Part shown: piece by piece, positions 33,345-46,054 of the stretch
Numbering within the stretch: the first letter of the stretch is position 1
How the letters are laid out: each line of letters opens with the position of its first letter
Assembly (NCBI RefSeq): GCF_037038585.1
Contig: NC_092522.1
Coordinates: 124,602,661-124,666,660 of the forward strand
Direction of reading: 5' to 3'
DNA from: Patagioenas fasciata
Lineage: Eukaryota > Chordata > Aves > Columbiformes > Columbidae
DNA length: 64,000 nucleotides
The notes under the pieces: model-generated
Database searches by the model: none
What the model saw: the letters and a program-made list of their open reading frames with translations, nothing else
What the model was told of the DNA's origin: nothing
Made by a program: the position numbers and the translations under genes

Positions 33345-35925
33345 AAACGCTGCACACCCCGAAACGCTGCACACCCCGACATGTCGCACGCTTTTATCTT
33401 TGCATGGCATGACCAGCCACACCGCACACTTTGCCCTGTTGCACACCCGGCCACGCTGCACATCTTGCCACGTTGCACACCTGGCCAAGCTGCGTGCCCA
33501 GCACACGGTGCCGTGTTGCACACCCTGCCGCGTTGAACACTGTGCTATGTTGCACATGCACACCCAGGCATGTTGTACGTGCACACCCCGGCATGTTGCA
33601 CACCCAGCCATGTTGCACACTGTGCCACGCTGCACATCTTACCACATCTCACTCCTGGCCTAGCTGCATGCTCAGCCATGCTGCACTTGCACACCTGGCC
33701 ACATTGCACACTGTGCCATGTTACACATGCACACCCAACTGTGCTGCACTTGCACACCCGGCTGCATTGCACACTGTGCCATGTTACACATGCACACCCA
33801 GCCACGCTGCACTTGCACACCCGGCCACATTGCACACTGTGCCATGTTACACATGCACACCCAGCCGTGCTGCACTTGCACACCCGACCACATTGCACAC
33901 TGTGCCATGTTACACATGCACACCCAACCGTGCTGCACTTGCACACCCGGCCACATTGCACACTGTGCCATGTTACACATGCACACCCAGCCGTGCTGCA
34001 CTTGCACACCCGGCCACATTGCACACTGTGCCATGTTACACATGCACACCCAGCCATGCTGCACTTGCACACCCGGCCACATTGCACACTGTGCCATGTT
34101 GCACGTGCACACCCAGCCACGCTGCACACTGTGCCATGTTGCACATGCACACCCAGCCACACTCCACTTGCATACCCAGACACGTTGCACATACAGCCGT
34201 GTTGCACATGCACACCCAGCCACGCTACACACCCAGACACGTTGCACACTGTGCCATGTTGCACATGCCACATGCACACCCAGACACATTGCACTTGCAC
34301 ACCGAGCCACGTTGCACTGTCCCTTGTCATTGTCGCTGCTTGCCATGTTGCACATACAGCCATGTTACACATGCACACCCAGCCACGTTACACATGCACA
34401 CCCAGCCACGCTGCACACCCAGCCGTGCTGCACATTGTGCTGCACTGCACATCTTGCCGCACTGCACACGCAGCCACGCTGCACGCTCAGCCATGCTGCA
34501 CGCTGTGTCACGCTGCACGCTGTGTCACGCTGCACGCTGTCACGCTGCACGTGCACACCTGCTCACGCTGCCCACCCAGTCGTGCTGCACGCTGTGCTAC
34601 GTTGCACACCTGGCCACATTGCATGCTTTGCCACACTCTGTGGACCAACCACACTTCACACCGTGCCCTGTTGCACACCCTGCCATGCTGCACGCCGTGC
34701 CATACTGCACACCGTGCCATACTGCACATCCCGCCATACTGCACACCGTGCCATACTGCACACCGTGCCATACTGCACATCCCGCCATACTGCACACCAT
34801 GCCATACTGCACACCGTGCCATACTGCACATCCTGCCATACTGCACACCGTGCCATACTGCACGCCCTGCCATACTGCACACCCTGCCATACTGCACACC
34901 GTGCCATACTGCACACCGTGCCATACTACATGCCCTGCCATACTGCATGCCCTGCCATACTCCACACCATGCCATCCTGCACACCATGCCATACTGCACG
35001 CCGTGCCACACTGCACACCGTGCCATACTGCACACCGTGCCATAATGCCATACTGTACACTATGCCATACTACATGCCCTGCCATACTGCATGCCATACC
35101 ATACTGCACACCCTGCCATACTGCACACCGTGCCATACTACATGCCCTGCCATACTGCACGCCCTGCCATACTGCACGCCGTGCCATACTGCACACCATG
35201 CCATACTGTACACCATGCCATACTACATGCCCTGCCATACTGCACGCCCTGCCATACTGCATGCCATACCATACTGCACACCCTACCATACTGCACACCG
35301 TGCCATACTACATGCCCTGCCATACTGCACGCCCTGCCATACTGCATGCCATACCATACTGCACACCCTACCATACTGCACGCCGTGCCATACTGCACAC
35401 CCTGCCATACTGCACACCGTGCCATACTACATGCCCTGCCATACTGCACGCCCTGCCATACTGCACGCCGTGCCATACTGCACACCATGCCATACTGTAC
35501 ACCATGCCATACTACATGCCCTGCCATACTGCACGCCCTGCCATACTGCATGCCATACCATACTGCACACCCTGCCATACTGCACAACCTGCCATACTGT
35601 ACACCATGCCATACTGCACGCCATACCATACTGCACACCATGCCATACTGTACACCCTGCCATACTACATGCCCTGCCATACTGCACGCCCTGCCATACT
35701 GCACACCCTGCCATACTGCACACCGTGCCACACTGCACGCCATGCCATACTGCACACCCTGCCATACTGCACACCATGCCATACTGCACGCCGTACCATA
35801 CTGCACACCGTGCCATACTGCACACAGTGCCATACTGCACACCGTACCATACTGCACACCACGCCATACTGCACACCATGACACATCGCACATCTTGCCA
35901 CGCTGCCCACCCAGCCGCGTTGCAC
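33345..35925. repeat. 17-bp minisatellite array with a 63-bp higher-order section
   Basis: Degenerate units of the type CCATGTTGCACACCCAG (17 bp). From about 33700 to 34100 the variants recur with a 63-bp period (GTGCCATGTTACACATGC). From about 34680 to 35880 the unit is CCATACTGCACACCGTG and close variants. Open frames of up to about 800 codons across it arise from absence of stops in the repeat and are not genes. Confidence 0.93.
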
Positions 35926-36029
35926 GTCCCGCTCCCCCTGCCCAGCTATACCCCGTGCAAACCAACCCCAGGGCCGCCATCCCTTCCCTTGGCGTTGAGC
36001 AGCTGCCACGGTTTCACCCGAGCTGGTAA

Positions 36030-36660
36030 TGTAATATAAGAGCTGCTTGCTCACCCCTGAATAGGAGAGAGAATTGAAAGGGAAGGGAGAAACTTGTGGA
36101 TCGAGATGAACCGTTTAATAGAACAGCAAAATACTAATACACTATGAGTAATAAGATGTATACAATAGAAATAGAACATAAAGTAAAAGATGCTCAGTGC
36201 AATTGCTCAGGAACTGTCTGCACCGAGCAGCCAGTCCCAGGCAGCAGAACCTGGTCCCGAACAGCTGATTTGGGGAGAAAAGAGAGAAAAAGGCAGAAAG
36301 GCCCAGATTCCTCTGCAAAAAAGGCTGATGAAAGGCTGAAATGAATAAACTCCCAAACAGTTCTCCATCCTGGTTCCAAAAAACCCTAAGGTGAAAGATT
36401 CCCGACTCTCCTTAAATAGGAAGCGTGATGCTGATGGCACGGAATATTGTCACTGATCAGCCCGATGTCAACCAAGGTCTGTCCCATGGCGTCCCCTTCC
36501 CGCTGCCCCACACCTATGGGCAGAGACCTGGGCTCTCAGAAAACAGCAATCAAAACTATCCTGGGGTGTTACCCGCGTGTTCCCAAACTGAACGTGAACA
36601 GTGACTGCGCTGGCTGTGAAAAGGAAAGGTTTCTAACTGCATGGAGAAAATATAACTAAT
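36030..36660 (-). mobile_element. Probable solo LTR of an avian endogenous retrovirus
   Basis: A lower-GC block of typical LTR composition. On the minus strand a TATA-like CCTATTTAAGGAGAG is followed about 200 bases later by an AT-rich part with TTGTATACATCTTATTAC. No internal region follows. Appears to be a single old LTR; borders approximate and family not assigned. Confidence 0.45.
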
Positions 36661-39180
36661 TAATTAATTAGCTAATTAATTAATTTGCAGTCAAACCAGG
36701 AGGAGGAAGGGGATTTGCCTTCCCCTCCCTCTGCCACTAGAGCCAGAGGCAAAATACCTGCCAGGATCTGGCCTGGCCCCATGGGGCCCTGCTGGGGCGG
36801 CTTCCAGCACCCGGGGAATTTCCCCTTGGCAGAAATTGGGTTGTTTTGCTGCCCGGTTTGATCTCCAGAGGCTGAAACACCGAGGGATTTCAGGTGGGAA
36901 ATCCCCACACCCTTCCCCTTGCAGAGATGGCACCGGATGCTCTGTAGCATCCCTGGCATCCCAAGGGGGGTGACATGGAATGAAGCCACATCTCCCCCCC
37001 TGAGACCTGCACTCCTGGCCACGAGTCAAAAAAACCCCTTGACATGAAAAATTAGACACCTCATACTGAAAGAAGTTTAGAAATTGAGGGAGGTAAAGGG
37101 GGATAAACATTGATATTTGGCCTGTGCTGGTCCATCTGCAGCTCAGGTTGGGTGGGCAGAGCGTTGAAGGCGCCTCAGGGCATCACTTGGTTTATATTTA
37201 ATTTAAAAAAAAAAGTGATTTAAAATGCTTATCTGTCTAAGAAAAGGGCTGAAAACTTTGCAAAGAGACTTCCAGTTTGGTGGCGAGCAGGTTTTGCGTA
37301 ACCCCGTGCGGCTACGTGATAGCACCCCATGGAAATGATTGCCGAGCAAGAGAAGAAAATGCTTAATTAAATGACAGCAATGAATTTCCCCCCGATCTCA
37401 GCTGAATTCCCCTGCAAACTTCCCACATTTTGCAAACCCAGCCCAGCGTGCTGGGACCGCGCAGCTCCAACCCGGGCTTGGGAGGTGGTTGCGAAGCCAT
37501 ATAGGGCAGTATAGATAATTCAGTGTGACCGCGACCGAGGGCTTTTCCAGGCTGTGGCGGAGCAGCTGGGGCTTGAAATTCCCATTTGATGCAGGGGAAG
37601 GGCTGGAGGAGCTGGAGCTTTGCACCCAGGTGGGAAATTTCTACCCCCAAAATGCCACAGCCCCACCAGGAGTTTTGCAGATGAGTTTCCTTCAGCAAGC
37701 TGAGATGAATATAAGCGGAATTAATGTCAGCACCCGGGGTTTCTACCCCAGACCCTCTTTTTTCCTTCCCCTTTCCCAAAATGAAGCATGAGCAGCATCT
37801 CCCGTGGTCCCCAGGGTTGCCTGGCGACCGGGAGTGATGCTTAGCGACCAGGGCCAAAAAGTGATGCTGCGAGCCCTCTCCTGCTCCGGTTCCTTCTCCC
37901 CCAGCAAGGTTCCTGGGAAATACGCCCACCCTGCTCCTGGGAAGCTGATTTCCCTCCCCAAGGGGCGGCTTTGATGCTGCTATGGGGTTATTTTTAGCCC
38001 GGTGACATTTTGTGAGCTGGGGTGGTTTGGTTTTGGGGGGAAGGCTGAGCCCCACCACCCCTTGGCCTGGGGATGCTGCTCAGCTCTGTCCTCTCGCATC
38101 ACCCTGGAACAAAAAGCATCTCCCGCATCCCTCCTCAATGCTTTTGCATCGCTTCCCCGGGCTGATTTTGGGCGCTTTTCCAGCCTATTGGCACGTTTGA
38201 CCCTTTTCCTGACACCACAGTCGCATCGTTCTGGCTGGGGCGGTGTTGGACCCGTTTGCGGTGTGGAGGTGCAAGAAAAAAAGCACGGACCAAATGATAA
38301 TTCCATTATTAATTGCAGGAGTGAGTGGGAGCTGCAGGATGATCCCGTGATACAGGATTGAAGCACCAGAGCCATGGGACCTTGATCCCAGGTTTCAGAG
38401 CCTCCCCGTGACCCTTTTTGTGCCTGGCAGCTGCAGGGGGGTATGAAACCACAGCTTTGCCGGATCAGCTGTGAGTTGTGTCTCTCCGACCATAAAAGAT
38501 GAGGGATTTTGGGTGGACCCCTTGTCCCACAAAGCTGCTCGGGGGGTGTCTTTTCCCCCTGTGGGATTGCACCTGGTTGGATCAGCGGAGGTACCGATGG
38601 CTCTGGCATGGCAGGAAGATCTCAATAGGGGTGCGGACCAGAAGGGATGGTTGTAGCGAACTTTGCATCTGAAACCCGGGCAGTCTGCCCTGGGAGAGGA
38701 TGCTATGCCCCCCCACAGCTATAGGGCCCACAAATACTTGGGGGGTGCTTGCAGAGCTTCCCTGGCTGGGGAGGAGGTGGCCAGGAGCAGTTAGCAGTGC
38801 TCAGAGGGGACATGTTGTCCTCAAGACTGGGTACCACGTTGGTCACGGCCAAACAAAAGCGGGGTTGGGGGTCCCTGAGCCCCTCACCGTGATGCATCCT
38901 CATGGGGAGCCCCACACGGGCATCCTGTCACCTCGGGGATCCGCAGCCTGTTGTCCCCATCTCCCGGTGAGCCCTTCCTCCCCAGATGGTCCTGCCTCAT
39001 CCCATCCCTGCTCCAGACAGGCAGTGCCGCTCGGCGCCGGGAACATGGAGATCTGTGCCCGTGCCTGAGTCAGCCCCTCCGGCTGAGCTGCCGCGCGTGG
39101 GCTGTGCCGGCAGCTCGCCGGCTGTTGTTGTTAATTCCCCGGGAACGTGTCGCCGGTGCCGGCCGTCGCATGGGCTGACG
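36661..39180. other. Intergenic DNA with one X-box-like motif
   Basis: Starts with an AT-rich TTAATTAA tract (36655-36690). Otherwise unique sequence. GTTGCCTGGCGAC at 37816-37828 reads GTCGCCAGGCAAC on the minus strand, an RFX X-box-like motif. No coding exon supported. Confidence 0.45.
39035..39180. promoter_or_regulatory. CpG-dense patch with AP-1 motif
   Basis: Short CpG-rich stretch (GCTGCCGCGCGTGG, GTCGCCGGTGCCGG) containing TGAGTCA (39066-39072), the AP-1 consensus. A possible PTK2B upstream promoter or enhancer; no exon assigned. Confidence 0.3.
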
Positions 39181-39184
39181 GGGT

Positions 39185-40345
39185 GCAGGTCGCAGTCACC
39201 GCGTTGGGATGGGAGGTGGGATGTGGGGGAAAATGGGATGCGGGGTGGGAGATGGGGGGTGATGGGATGCAGGGAGAGGTGGGATGGGAGAGGGGATGCA
39301 GGGGGAGATAGGATGGGAGATGAGATGTGAGATGGGATGCAGGGGGAGATGGGATGCAGGATGGGAGATGGGATGCAGCTGACGATGGAATGTGGGGGAA
39401 AATGGGATGCAGGATGGGAGATGGGATGTGTGGGGTGATGGGATGTGTGGGGTGATGGGATGCAGGGAGAGATGGGATGGGAGATGGGATGCAGGGGGAG
39501 ATGGGATGCAGGATGGGAGATGGGATGCAGCAGACGATGGGATGTGGGGGAAAATGGGATGCAGGATGGGAGATGGGATGTGTGGGGTGATGGGATGTGT
39601 GGGGTGATGGGATGCAGGGAGAGATGGGATGGGAGATGGGATGCAGGGGGAGATGGGATGCAGGATGGGAGATGGGATGCAGCAGACGATGGGATGTGGG
39701 GGAAAATGGGATGCAGGATGGGAGATGGGATGTGGAAGGTGATGGGATGTGTGGGGTGATGGGATGTGTGGGGTGATGGGATGCAGGGAGAGATGGGATG
39801 GGAGATGGGATGCAGGGGGAGATGTGGTGCAGGATGGGAGATGGGATGCAGCAGACGATGGGATGTGGGGGAAAATGGGATGCAGGATGGGAGATGGGAT
39901 GTGGAAGGTGATGGGATGTGTGGGGTGATGGGATGCAGGGAGACATGGGATGGGAGGTGGGATGCTGCAGGTGATGCGATGCAAGAGGAGATCAGATGCA
40001 TGGAGAGATGGGGTGCAGGAGGAGATGGAATGGGAGATGGGGTGCAGGGGGAGATTGGATGGGGCCTGGTGATATTCAGGGAGAAATGGGATGTGGGATG
40101 GGAGATGAGATGCATGGAGACATGGGATGCAGGAGGAGATGGGATGCAGGGGGTGATGGGATACAGAGGGATATAGGATGATGGGGGAGATGGGATATGG
40201 GGGTGATGGCACGCGGGGCGAGGAGAAGGGATGCAGGAGGTGCTGGGATGCAGGAGGTGTTGGGATGCAGGGAGAGATGAGATGCAGGGGGTGATGTGGT
40301 ATAGGGGGGTGATGTGACGCAGGGGAAGGTGGGATGTGGGTCCAT
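39185..40345. repeat. GATGGGATG-type minisatellite with 152/169-bp higher-order period
   Basis: Purine-rich units such as GATGGGATGCAGG and GATGGGAGATGGGATG. A longer block marked by GACGATGG recurs at about 39388, 39540, 39692 and 39861, that is 152, 152 and 169 bases apart; the last step is one 17-bp unit longer. Confidence 0.92.
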
Positions 40346-41010
40346 GCCCAGCCCTGCACCCAAAACCAACCCCACCGATGTTTTCCCAGTCTGAAAAATG
40401 TGGGAGCCTGCCTGGAGAGGGGGATACTCCCCCACAGGAGATAGAACGAGGGGTCCTGGGCTGCTGTTGTAGCAGGATGGTGTCAGATGGACGGAAACAT
40501 GATGGAACCTGAGAGTTTGGGGGGACACTCGTCATCTGCTGGGGGTGATTGCAGCTGTTGTGGGGAGCTGCTGCACTGGGCATGGGGGTGTCAGTGGGGG
40601 GCTGTGTTTTGGGGTCTCTCAGCAGAGCGGATGGTGCTTCTATACCTGCTTCAAACCCCCCTCAGGCGGCCAGGCAGGAGCCTGTGTCATTTCCTTTAGC
40701 TTTGCGAAACACAGGTTTCCTCTGCGGGGACATCACGTGAGGAGCCCTCGGTCCCCATCCTCCCCCAGTGCTGCCTGCCTGGGCTGGGGGACAGGGACAG
40801 CGGGACCCTCCCAGTGCCCCCAGCCAGCTCCCACCGCTGGGCCACTCTCCCACCTCCCATCCCACCTCCAAGGGCTGTTGCATCCCAGCATTGTCTTGCG
40901 TTTTCCAGGGATGTGTCAGGTCCAGCTGGTGTGAAAACCCACAGGGATGAACCCTCGTTGGTGGGAATGGGGAGAGATGCCCCGGGGGGCAGAATGGGGG
41001 ATGGAGGACG
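40346..41010. other. Intergenic DNA, nothing recognised
   Basis: GC-rich unique sequence without supported coding. Confidence 0.5.
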
Positions 41011-41013
41011 GGG

Positions 41014-41086
41014 GTGGGATGGGATGGGATGGGATGGGGTGGAATGGAATGGAATGGAATGGAATGGAATGGAATGGAATGGAATG
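41014..41086. repeat. Pentamer repeat GGGAT then GGAAT
   Basis: About five GGGAT units followed by nine GGAAT units (41041-41085). GGAAT is the core of vertebrate satellite II/III-like pentamer DNA; here it is only a short tract. Confidence 0.9.
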
Positions 41087-43020
41087 CAGGACCCCCCGCA
41101 GAGGTTTGTACCAGGCTGGAGCTCAGCTCCCAGCTGTCACCGAGGTCCCAGCAGCACCCTGAGGACACTCACCGTGTTTCTGTGTCACTGACCCTCCATA
41201 CCTGGCCAGGATCTACATCAGGACGGCAAAACCCTGCTTCCCGCTGGGGACAGGGCTGGAGTGATGGATGGGAGCTGGGCAAGGCAGATTTGGGGTAGAT
41301 ACAGAGAATAAGAGATAAAGCTGGGAGCTCCCACCCCCTCTCCCAGTGAAATGGTGGAAACTCACTGGTTTCGGTGGCGGAGCAGGGCTGGAGTGTGGTG
41401 CCAAACAGGGGGAGAGCCCGGCTGTTCCCTGGGGAACCGAGCAATAAAGCCGTGAGTCATTTAAATACCTGCATAGATAGGGGAAGGGCCGGGGGCAGAG
41501 CAGGCAGCCCTGCCTGCTGGGGCCCTGCCTGTGCATCCTGTCCCCTGCCTTTGGGGTGGCTCCGGCTGGGCTGGGGTCCCCACGCTGTGGGTGGACAACG
41601 GGGACAGAGTTGCATGGAGCCAGGATCCAACTTGGCCGAGAAAAGGGGATGAGGATGGTCCAAAGCGGGGTGCGCTGGGTCCCGGCGTGAGGGATGATGG
41701 AGCCCACGGGGCTGGTTGGCAGCCAGAGACCCTCCTGGGTGACCAGGGTGAGTCACAAGTCCCCATTGTCCCCATCCTCTGCTTCCCACGGGGTCCTCGC
41801 GTTGCATCCCCCCCGTGTTTTGGGGTTGCGGCATCGCTCGGTGGGCTTTGGGGTTTGCGGAGGAGGGGGATGCGCGCTGCCTGCATCTGCTGCCTGCTGC
41901 CTGCGTCTGCCACCCCGCACTGCGACCACCCAGACGAGTTGGTCCCGGACTGGGTGGGCCGTGCCTCAGTTTCCCCATCCGTATGCCGGGCTCAAGCAGC
42001 CGCTTGCGGCACGCGTGTGAGCCTGCCTACGCGTGGGCTCTGCCTGCTGCCTGCCTGCAGCCTGCCTGCTGCCTGCTGCCTGCCCGCTGCCTGCCCGCTG
42101 CCTGCTGCCGGGGTGCTACGCAAATGCCTCTGCGCACACTTATCAGCCGCAGCAGGAAGCGCCCGCTCCGTCAGCGCGGCCTCGCCGTGGGGACACAGGG
42201 GACGGCCACCTTGCTGTAAGTGTCACTTGCCTCCTGCTCCCCCATCCCTGGGCACCCCGGGGTGTGACGGTGCGACCGAGACCCTCACCACAAGGTGAGT
42301 GGAGGGCTGAGCGCTTGCACCCTCATCACACAGAATCAGGGAAGGGGATGGGGGGGTTCAGTGTGTCCCTGGGGCAGGACGAGGTGGGGGCCGCCAGCCC
42401 AGGTGTGTCGGGGTCTGGGCTGGAGCTGGAGGAAGCGGCACTTGGGGCACCGAACTTTTCCGAGAGTGTGCGAGTGACCGGAAAAAAACTTCCTGGTCTG
42501 TGCTGTGTTGGGTGCGGGACGGGGGTGGCTCCGAGCGGCCGCGGGGCCGTTCCGGGCTGTCACCCGCAGGAGAAGGGAACAGGGGCTGGTGGGGGGGACA
42601 CGGAGGGTGCAGCGAGGGGACACTGGTGGTGGTGGAAGCTCTCGGTTTCATTTCATGGGCTCCTCCGTCACCATCTACCCGACTGGGGCTGCATCGTGTC
42701 TGACATGGTTTGGGACAAATCTGGGGTCCCATGGGATGTGCCCCCACCCTGGAAGGGAGGTAGTGCCTTTGCTGCCATCCCCAGCTTTATTTTGAACTAA
42801 TATCTTGGCCCAGGCAAGGTGGGGATGTTTCCAGGGGGGTACAAGGGCTGTGAGACTTGGGGTGCTTGGCTGGGGGGCCTGGAGCTGTCCCTTGCGTCTA
42901 TGCTGGGCTTGAGGGGACATCAAAACGTGGGATGTGCCCTTGTTCACCCCAGTGGCCTCCAGCCCTGTCAGACTCTGGTCAGGATGGTCAGAGGTGCTGC
43001 CGAGGGACAGCGGGATGCTC
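41087..43020. other. Intergenic DNA with a CCTGCTG-rich stretch
   Basis: Includes a GCCTGCTGCCTGCCTG repeat at about 42040-42115. No exon could be supported. Confidence 0.5.
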
Positions 43021-43024
43021 CCTG

Positions 43025-43215
43025 GGAGCTGTTGTTATCCATGGGTTGTTATCCATGGGATGTTATCCATGGGATACTCTCTGCAGGATGCTGGTATCCA
43101 TGGGATATTATCCATAGGATACTCTCTGCAGGATGCTGGTATGCATGGGGTGGTATCCATGGGATGCTCTCCACAGGATGCTGGTATCCATGGGATGCTC
43201 CCTGTGGGATGCAGA
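43025..43215. repeat. ATCCATGGGATG minisatellite, left part
   Basis: Units around TTATCCATGGGATG and CTGCAGGATGCTGGTATCC. The same motif resumes at 44280-44345 on the other side of the CR1 at 43245-44278. Confidence 0.85.
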
Positions 43216-43244
43216 GGTATGGATTTGATGGGCGGGCTGTTCGG

Positions 43245-44278
43245 CGGATGAGGAACTGACTGGATGGTTGAACCCAGAGAGTGGTGGTCAATGGCACAAT
43301 GTCTGGATGGACACCAGTGACAAGTGGTGTCCCTTGGGGATCTGTGCTGGGACCAAGACTAATTAATATCTTCATCAATGACACAGTGGGATCGAGAGCA
43401 CCCGCAGCAAGGTTGCGGGTGACACCAAGCTGAGTGGTGCAGGGGACACACCTGAGGGATGGGATCCACCCAGAGGGACCTGGACAAGCTGGAGCAGTGG
43501 GGCCATGTGGACATCATGAGGTTCAACAAGGCCAAGTGCAAGGTCCTGCACCTGGGTCAGGGCAACCCCGGTATCGGTCCAGGCTGGGGGTGCAGGGATG
43601 GGGAGCAGCCCCAGGAGAAGGACTTGGGGTGCTGGGGTGAGACATTGGCCATGACCCGGCCGTGTGCGCTGGCAGCCCAGAACCCACCCGTGTCCTGGGC
43701 TGCGTCCCCAGCCCCGTGAGCAGCAGGTTTGGGGGGGATTGTGCCCCTCTGCTCCGCTCTGGTGAGACCCCCCTGCAGTGCTGGTCCAGCTCTGGGTCCT
43801 CAGCACAGGACACACATGGAGCTGCTGGAGAGGGGCCAGAGGAGCCCCAGGAATGACCCGAGGCTGGAACAGCTCTGCTGGGAGGACAGGCTGAGAGAGT
43901 TGGGGGGTTCAGCTGGAGAGGAGAAGCTCGGGGAGACCTTAGTGTGGCCTTTCAGTGCTTAAAAGGGGTTGAGAAGAAAGATGGGGACAGACTTTTGAGC
44001 AGGGCCTGTTGTGATAGGACAAGGAGTAATGGGTTTAAACTAAAGGAGGGAGATTCAGGCGGAACAGAATGCAGAAATTGTTTGTGCTGAGGGTGGTGAG
44101 AGCCTGGCCCAGGTTGGCCAGAGAGGTGGTGGATGAACCATCCCTGAAGACATCCCAGGCCAGGCTGGACGGGGCTCTGAGCAACCTGAGCTGCTGAAGA
44201 TGTCCCTGCTCATGGCAGGGGGGGCTGGGGGATCTTTAATGGTCCCTTCAACCCAAACCATCCTGTGATTCTGTGATG
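43245..44278 (+). mobile_element. CR1 LINE 3' portion (about 1.0 kb)
   Basis: Sense CR1. The 5' part reads like the end of the reverse transcriptase frame (GATCTGTGCTGGGACC; CATCTTCATCAATGAC region); the 3' end is CATCCTGTGATTCTGTGATG. Longest CR1 in the window. It is 5'-truncated as is usual for CR1, and lies inside a minisatellite. Confidence 0.9.
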
Positions 44279-44279
44279 C

Positions 44280-44345
44280 CATTACCCATGGGATGTTATC
44301 CATGAGATGCGCCCTGCAGGATGCTGTTATCCATGGGATGCTCTC
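44280..44345. repeat. ATCCATGGGATG minisatellite, right part
   Basis: Continuation of the array at 43025-43215 after the CR1 insertion. Confidence 0.8.
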
Positions 44346-45930
44346 TCTCTGCATCCTGCTCCTCAGCAGCATCATTCCTCAATGCAGGGACACAAACGGG
44401 ATATCCAGCCCCAGCCTTGACCCCACGGGTTCCCCGAGAGGGCAAGAGGACAAACTGTGGGCACGGGGAAAGCAGAAAATGAAGAGAAAGTGGGGAAAAA
44501 GAAGAACTAGAGCAAAACATTCCCCGCACATGCTCTGAGAAATGCCGGCTTCCTAAGTCAGCAACTCCCGTGCTCAACCAGGGGCTGAGTTCCCTCTCCC
44601 TGGGGCCTGGCTTGGGTCGTTGTCCCCACTGCGACATCCCCTGCGAGGGTCCCTCTGATACAGGATGCAGGATTTGCTTTTTAGATACGTATTTTAGATA
44701 TGTCTCGGAGGAGAAGCTCTTTGGGTACCAGCATCCTCCACAGAGCTGCAGCAAAGCCTCAAGTGGAACATTTCTGCGCCTGCTACCGAGCTGGGACAGG
44801 GGATTTACTGATTTTACTTTATCCTCTTGCTGGTTGATCCCCATTTAGCAGAAATGAAGGGGTGAATTGAATAGTTTTTCTCCTTAGAGGGCTGGCATGC
44901 TGGTCCTGCTCTGACACCATCCTCAGCTCTTTGCTGTTTCTCACCGCTCTAATTCTAATGTATCAACTCAGTAGAGATCAAGGTCTGTGCTTCTAACAGT
45001 TGCTAGGATAAATGCTTAACAACATATACTTTTATCTGGCTTAAAGGATGGGACATTCAGGGGGATTGCTCCCAAGTTCCTGAAATTGTGCATGCAGAGA
45101 AGTTTCAAAGCCTTAATGTTCAACATGACTATAAATTATTTATATCTGTCATCATGATGGCTGATCAACTTCTATCTGTCTTTTGAAATTTAATCAAAGT
45201 GGATTGGATAAAACTAAATGGAAGGTTTATTTATGTGGTCGTGAGTTAACTTCCAGGGGTGTTAAGGCTGTATTTTATTCAGGAGAAGGAACGTTTCATA
45301 TACAACTTCACTGCTTTGGTTTTGTGTTTTGAGTCATCGCAGTTCACATCCCTGTGCCCGCCGAGCTGTGTGCGGAGGCGAGGATGCTGCTGCCTCGCTC
45401 AGCTTCACGTTGAGCATCCCATCTCCATCGTACCCACGCTCCATCGCAACCGTGGGGATACGGAGCCTTTTTGCCTGTTCCCTTACCTGGAAAACAAAGT
45501 TTGGGGCTGTCCGCGTGTTGTACCCACAGCAAACCCCTTTGCACGGACCCTAAAGCGTCAGGTGATGCCGTGTGTATTTTTAGGCCGGTGACTCAAGCAA
45601 GATGCTTTAAAAAGACGACGGTGGCGGGGGGACAGCACACGGCGTCCCCATAGCACGCGGGGCTGTCATTGTAAAACCGCCGGGATGCACCCTGCAAACG
45701 ATGGTGCGATCCCAGCGAGGAGCAAGGAACAGGGAGAGAAAAGCTGGATTTGGGAAGGGTCCCTGCTGCCATCTCCTTGCTGTAGGTTTTTTCTTGCTGT
45801 AGGGTTTTTCTTGTTGCAGAGTTTTATTTCTTTGCTCTTGGTTTTGCAGAGGTCGGTGATGGGGCAGTGGCTGCAGCCCCCGCCTGCTCTTCGTGCTTGT
45901 GGTGTGGGACAAGTGGCCTTGAAGGGACAG
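44346..45930. other. Intergenic DNA, lower GC, nothing recognised
   Basis: The stretch 44860-45320 is AT-richer than most of the window. No exon, RNA gene or repeat identified. Confidence 0.5.
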
Positions 45931-45934
45931 GGTT

Positions 45935-46013
45935 TAGTGCCAGTGTTGGGTTAATGGTTGGACTCGATGCTCTTGAGGGTCTTTTCCAACCAAAATGATT
46001 CTGTGCTTTATGT
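45935..46013 (+). mobile_element. CR1 LINE 3' tip, sense
   Basis: Ends with GGTCTTTTCCAACCAAAATG and ATTCTGTGCTTTATG. Faces the antisense CR1 at 46055. Confidence 0.75.
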
Positions 46014-46054
46014 TTGGGCTGGGGTGGCTGATGTTGATGAGCACCGGTCCTGAG

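Noticed and set aside
33431-35881. 816-codon open frame rich in Cys, His and Pro
   Set aside because: Direct translation of the 17-bp minisatellite. Frames on both strands are open simply because the unit lacks stops.
33345-35925. Possible CRISPR array
   Set aside because: No unique spacers between constant repeats; adjacent degenerate units without spacers, in a vertebrate genome.
38997-40583. 528-codon Ser/Pro/His-rich minus-strand frame
   Set aside because: Antisense reading of the GATGGGATG minisatellite.
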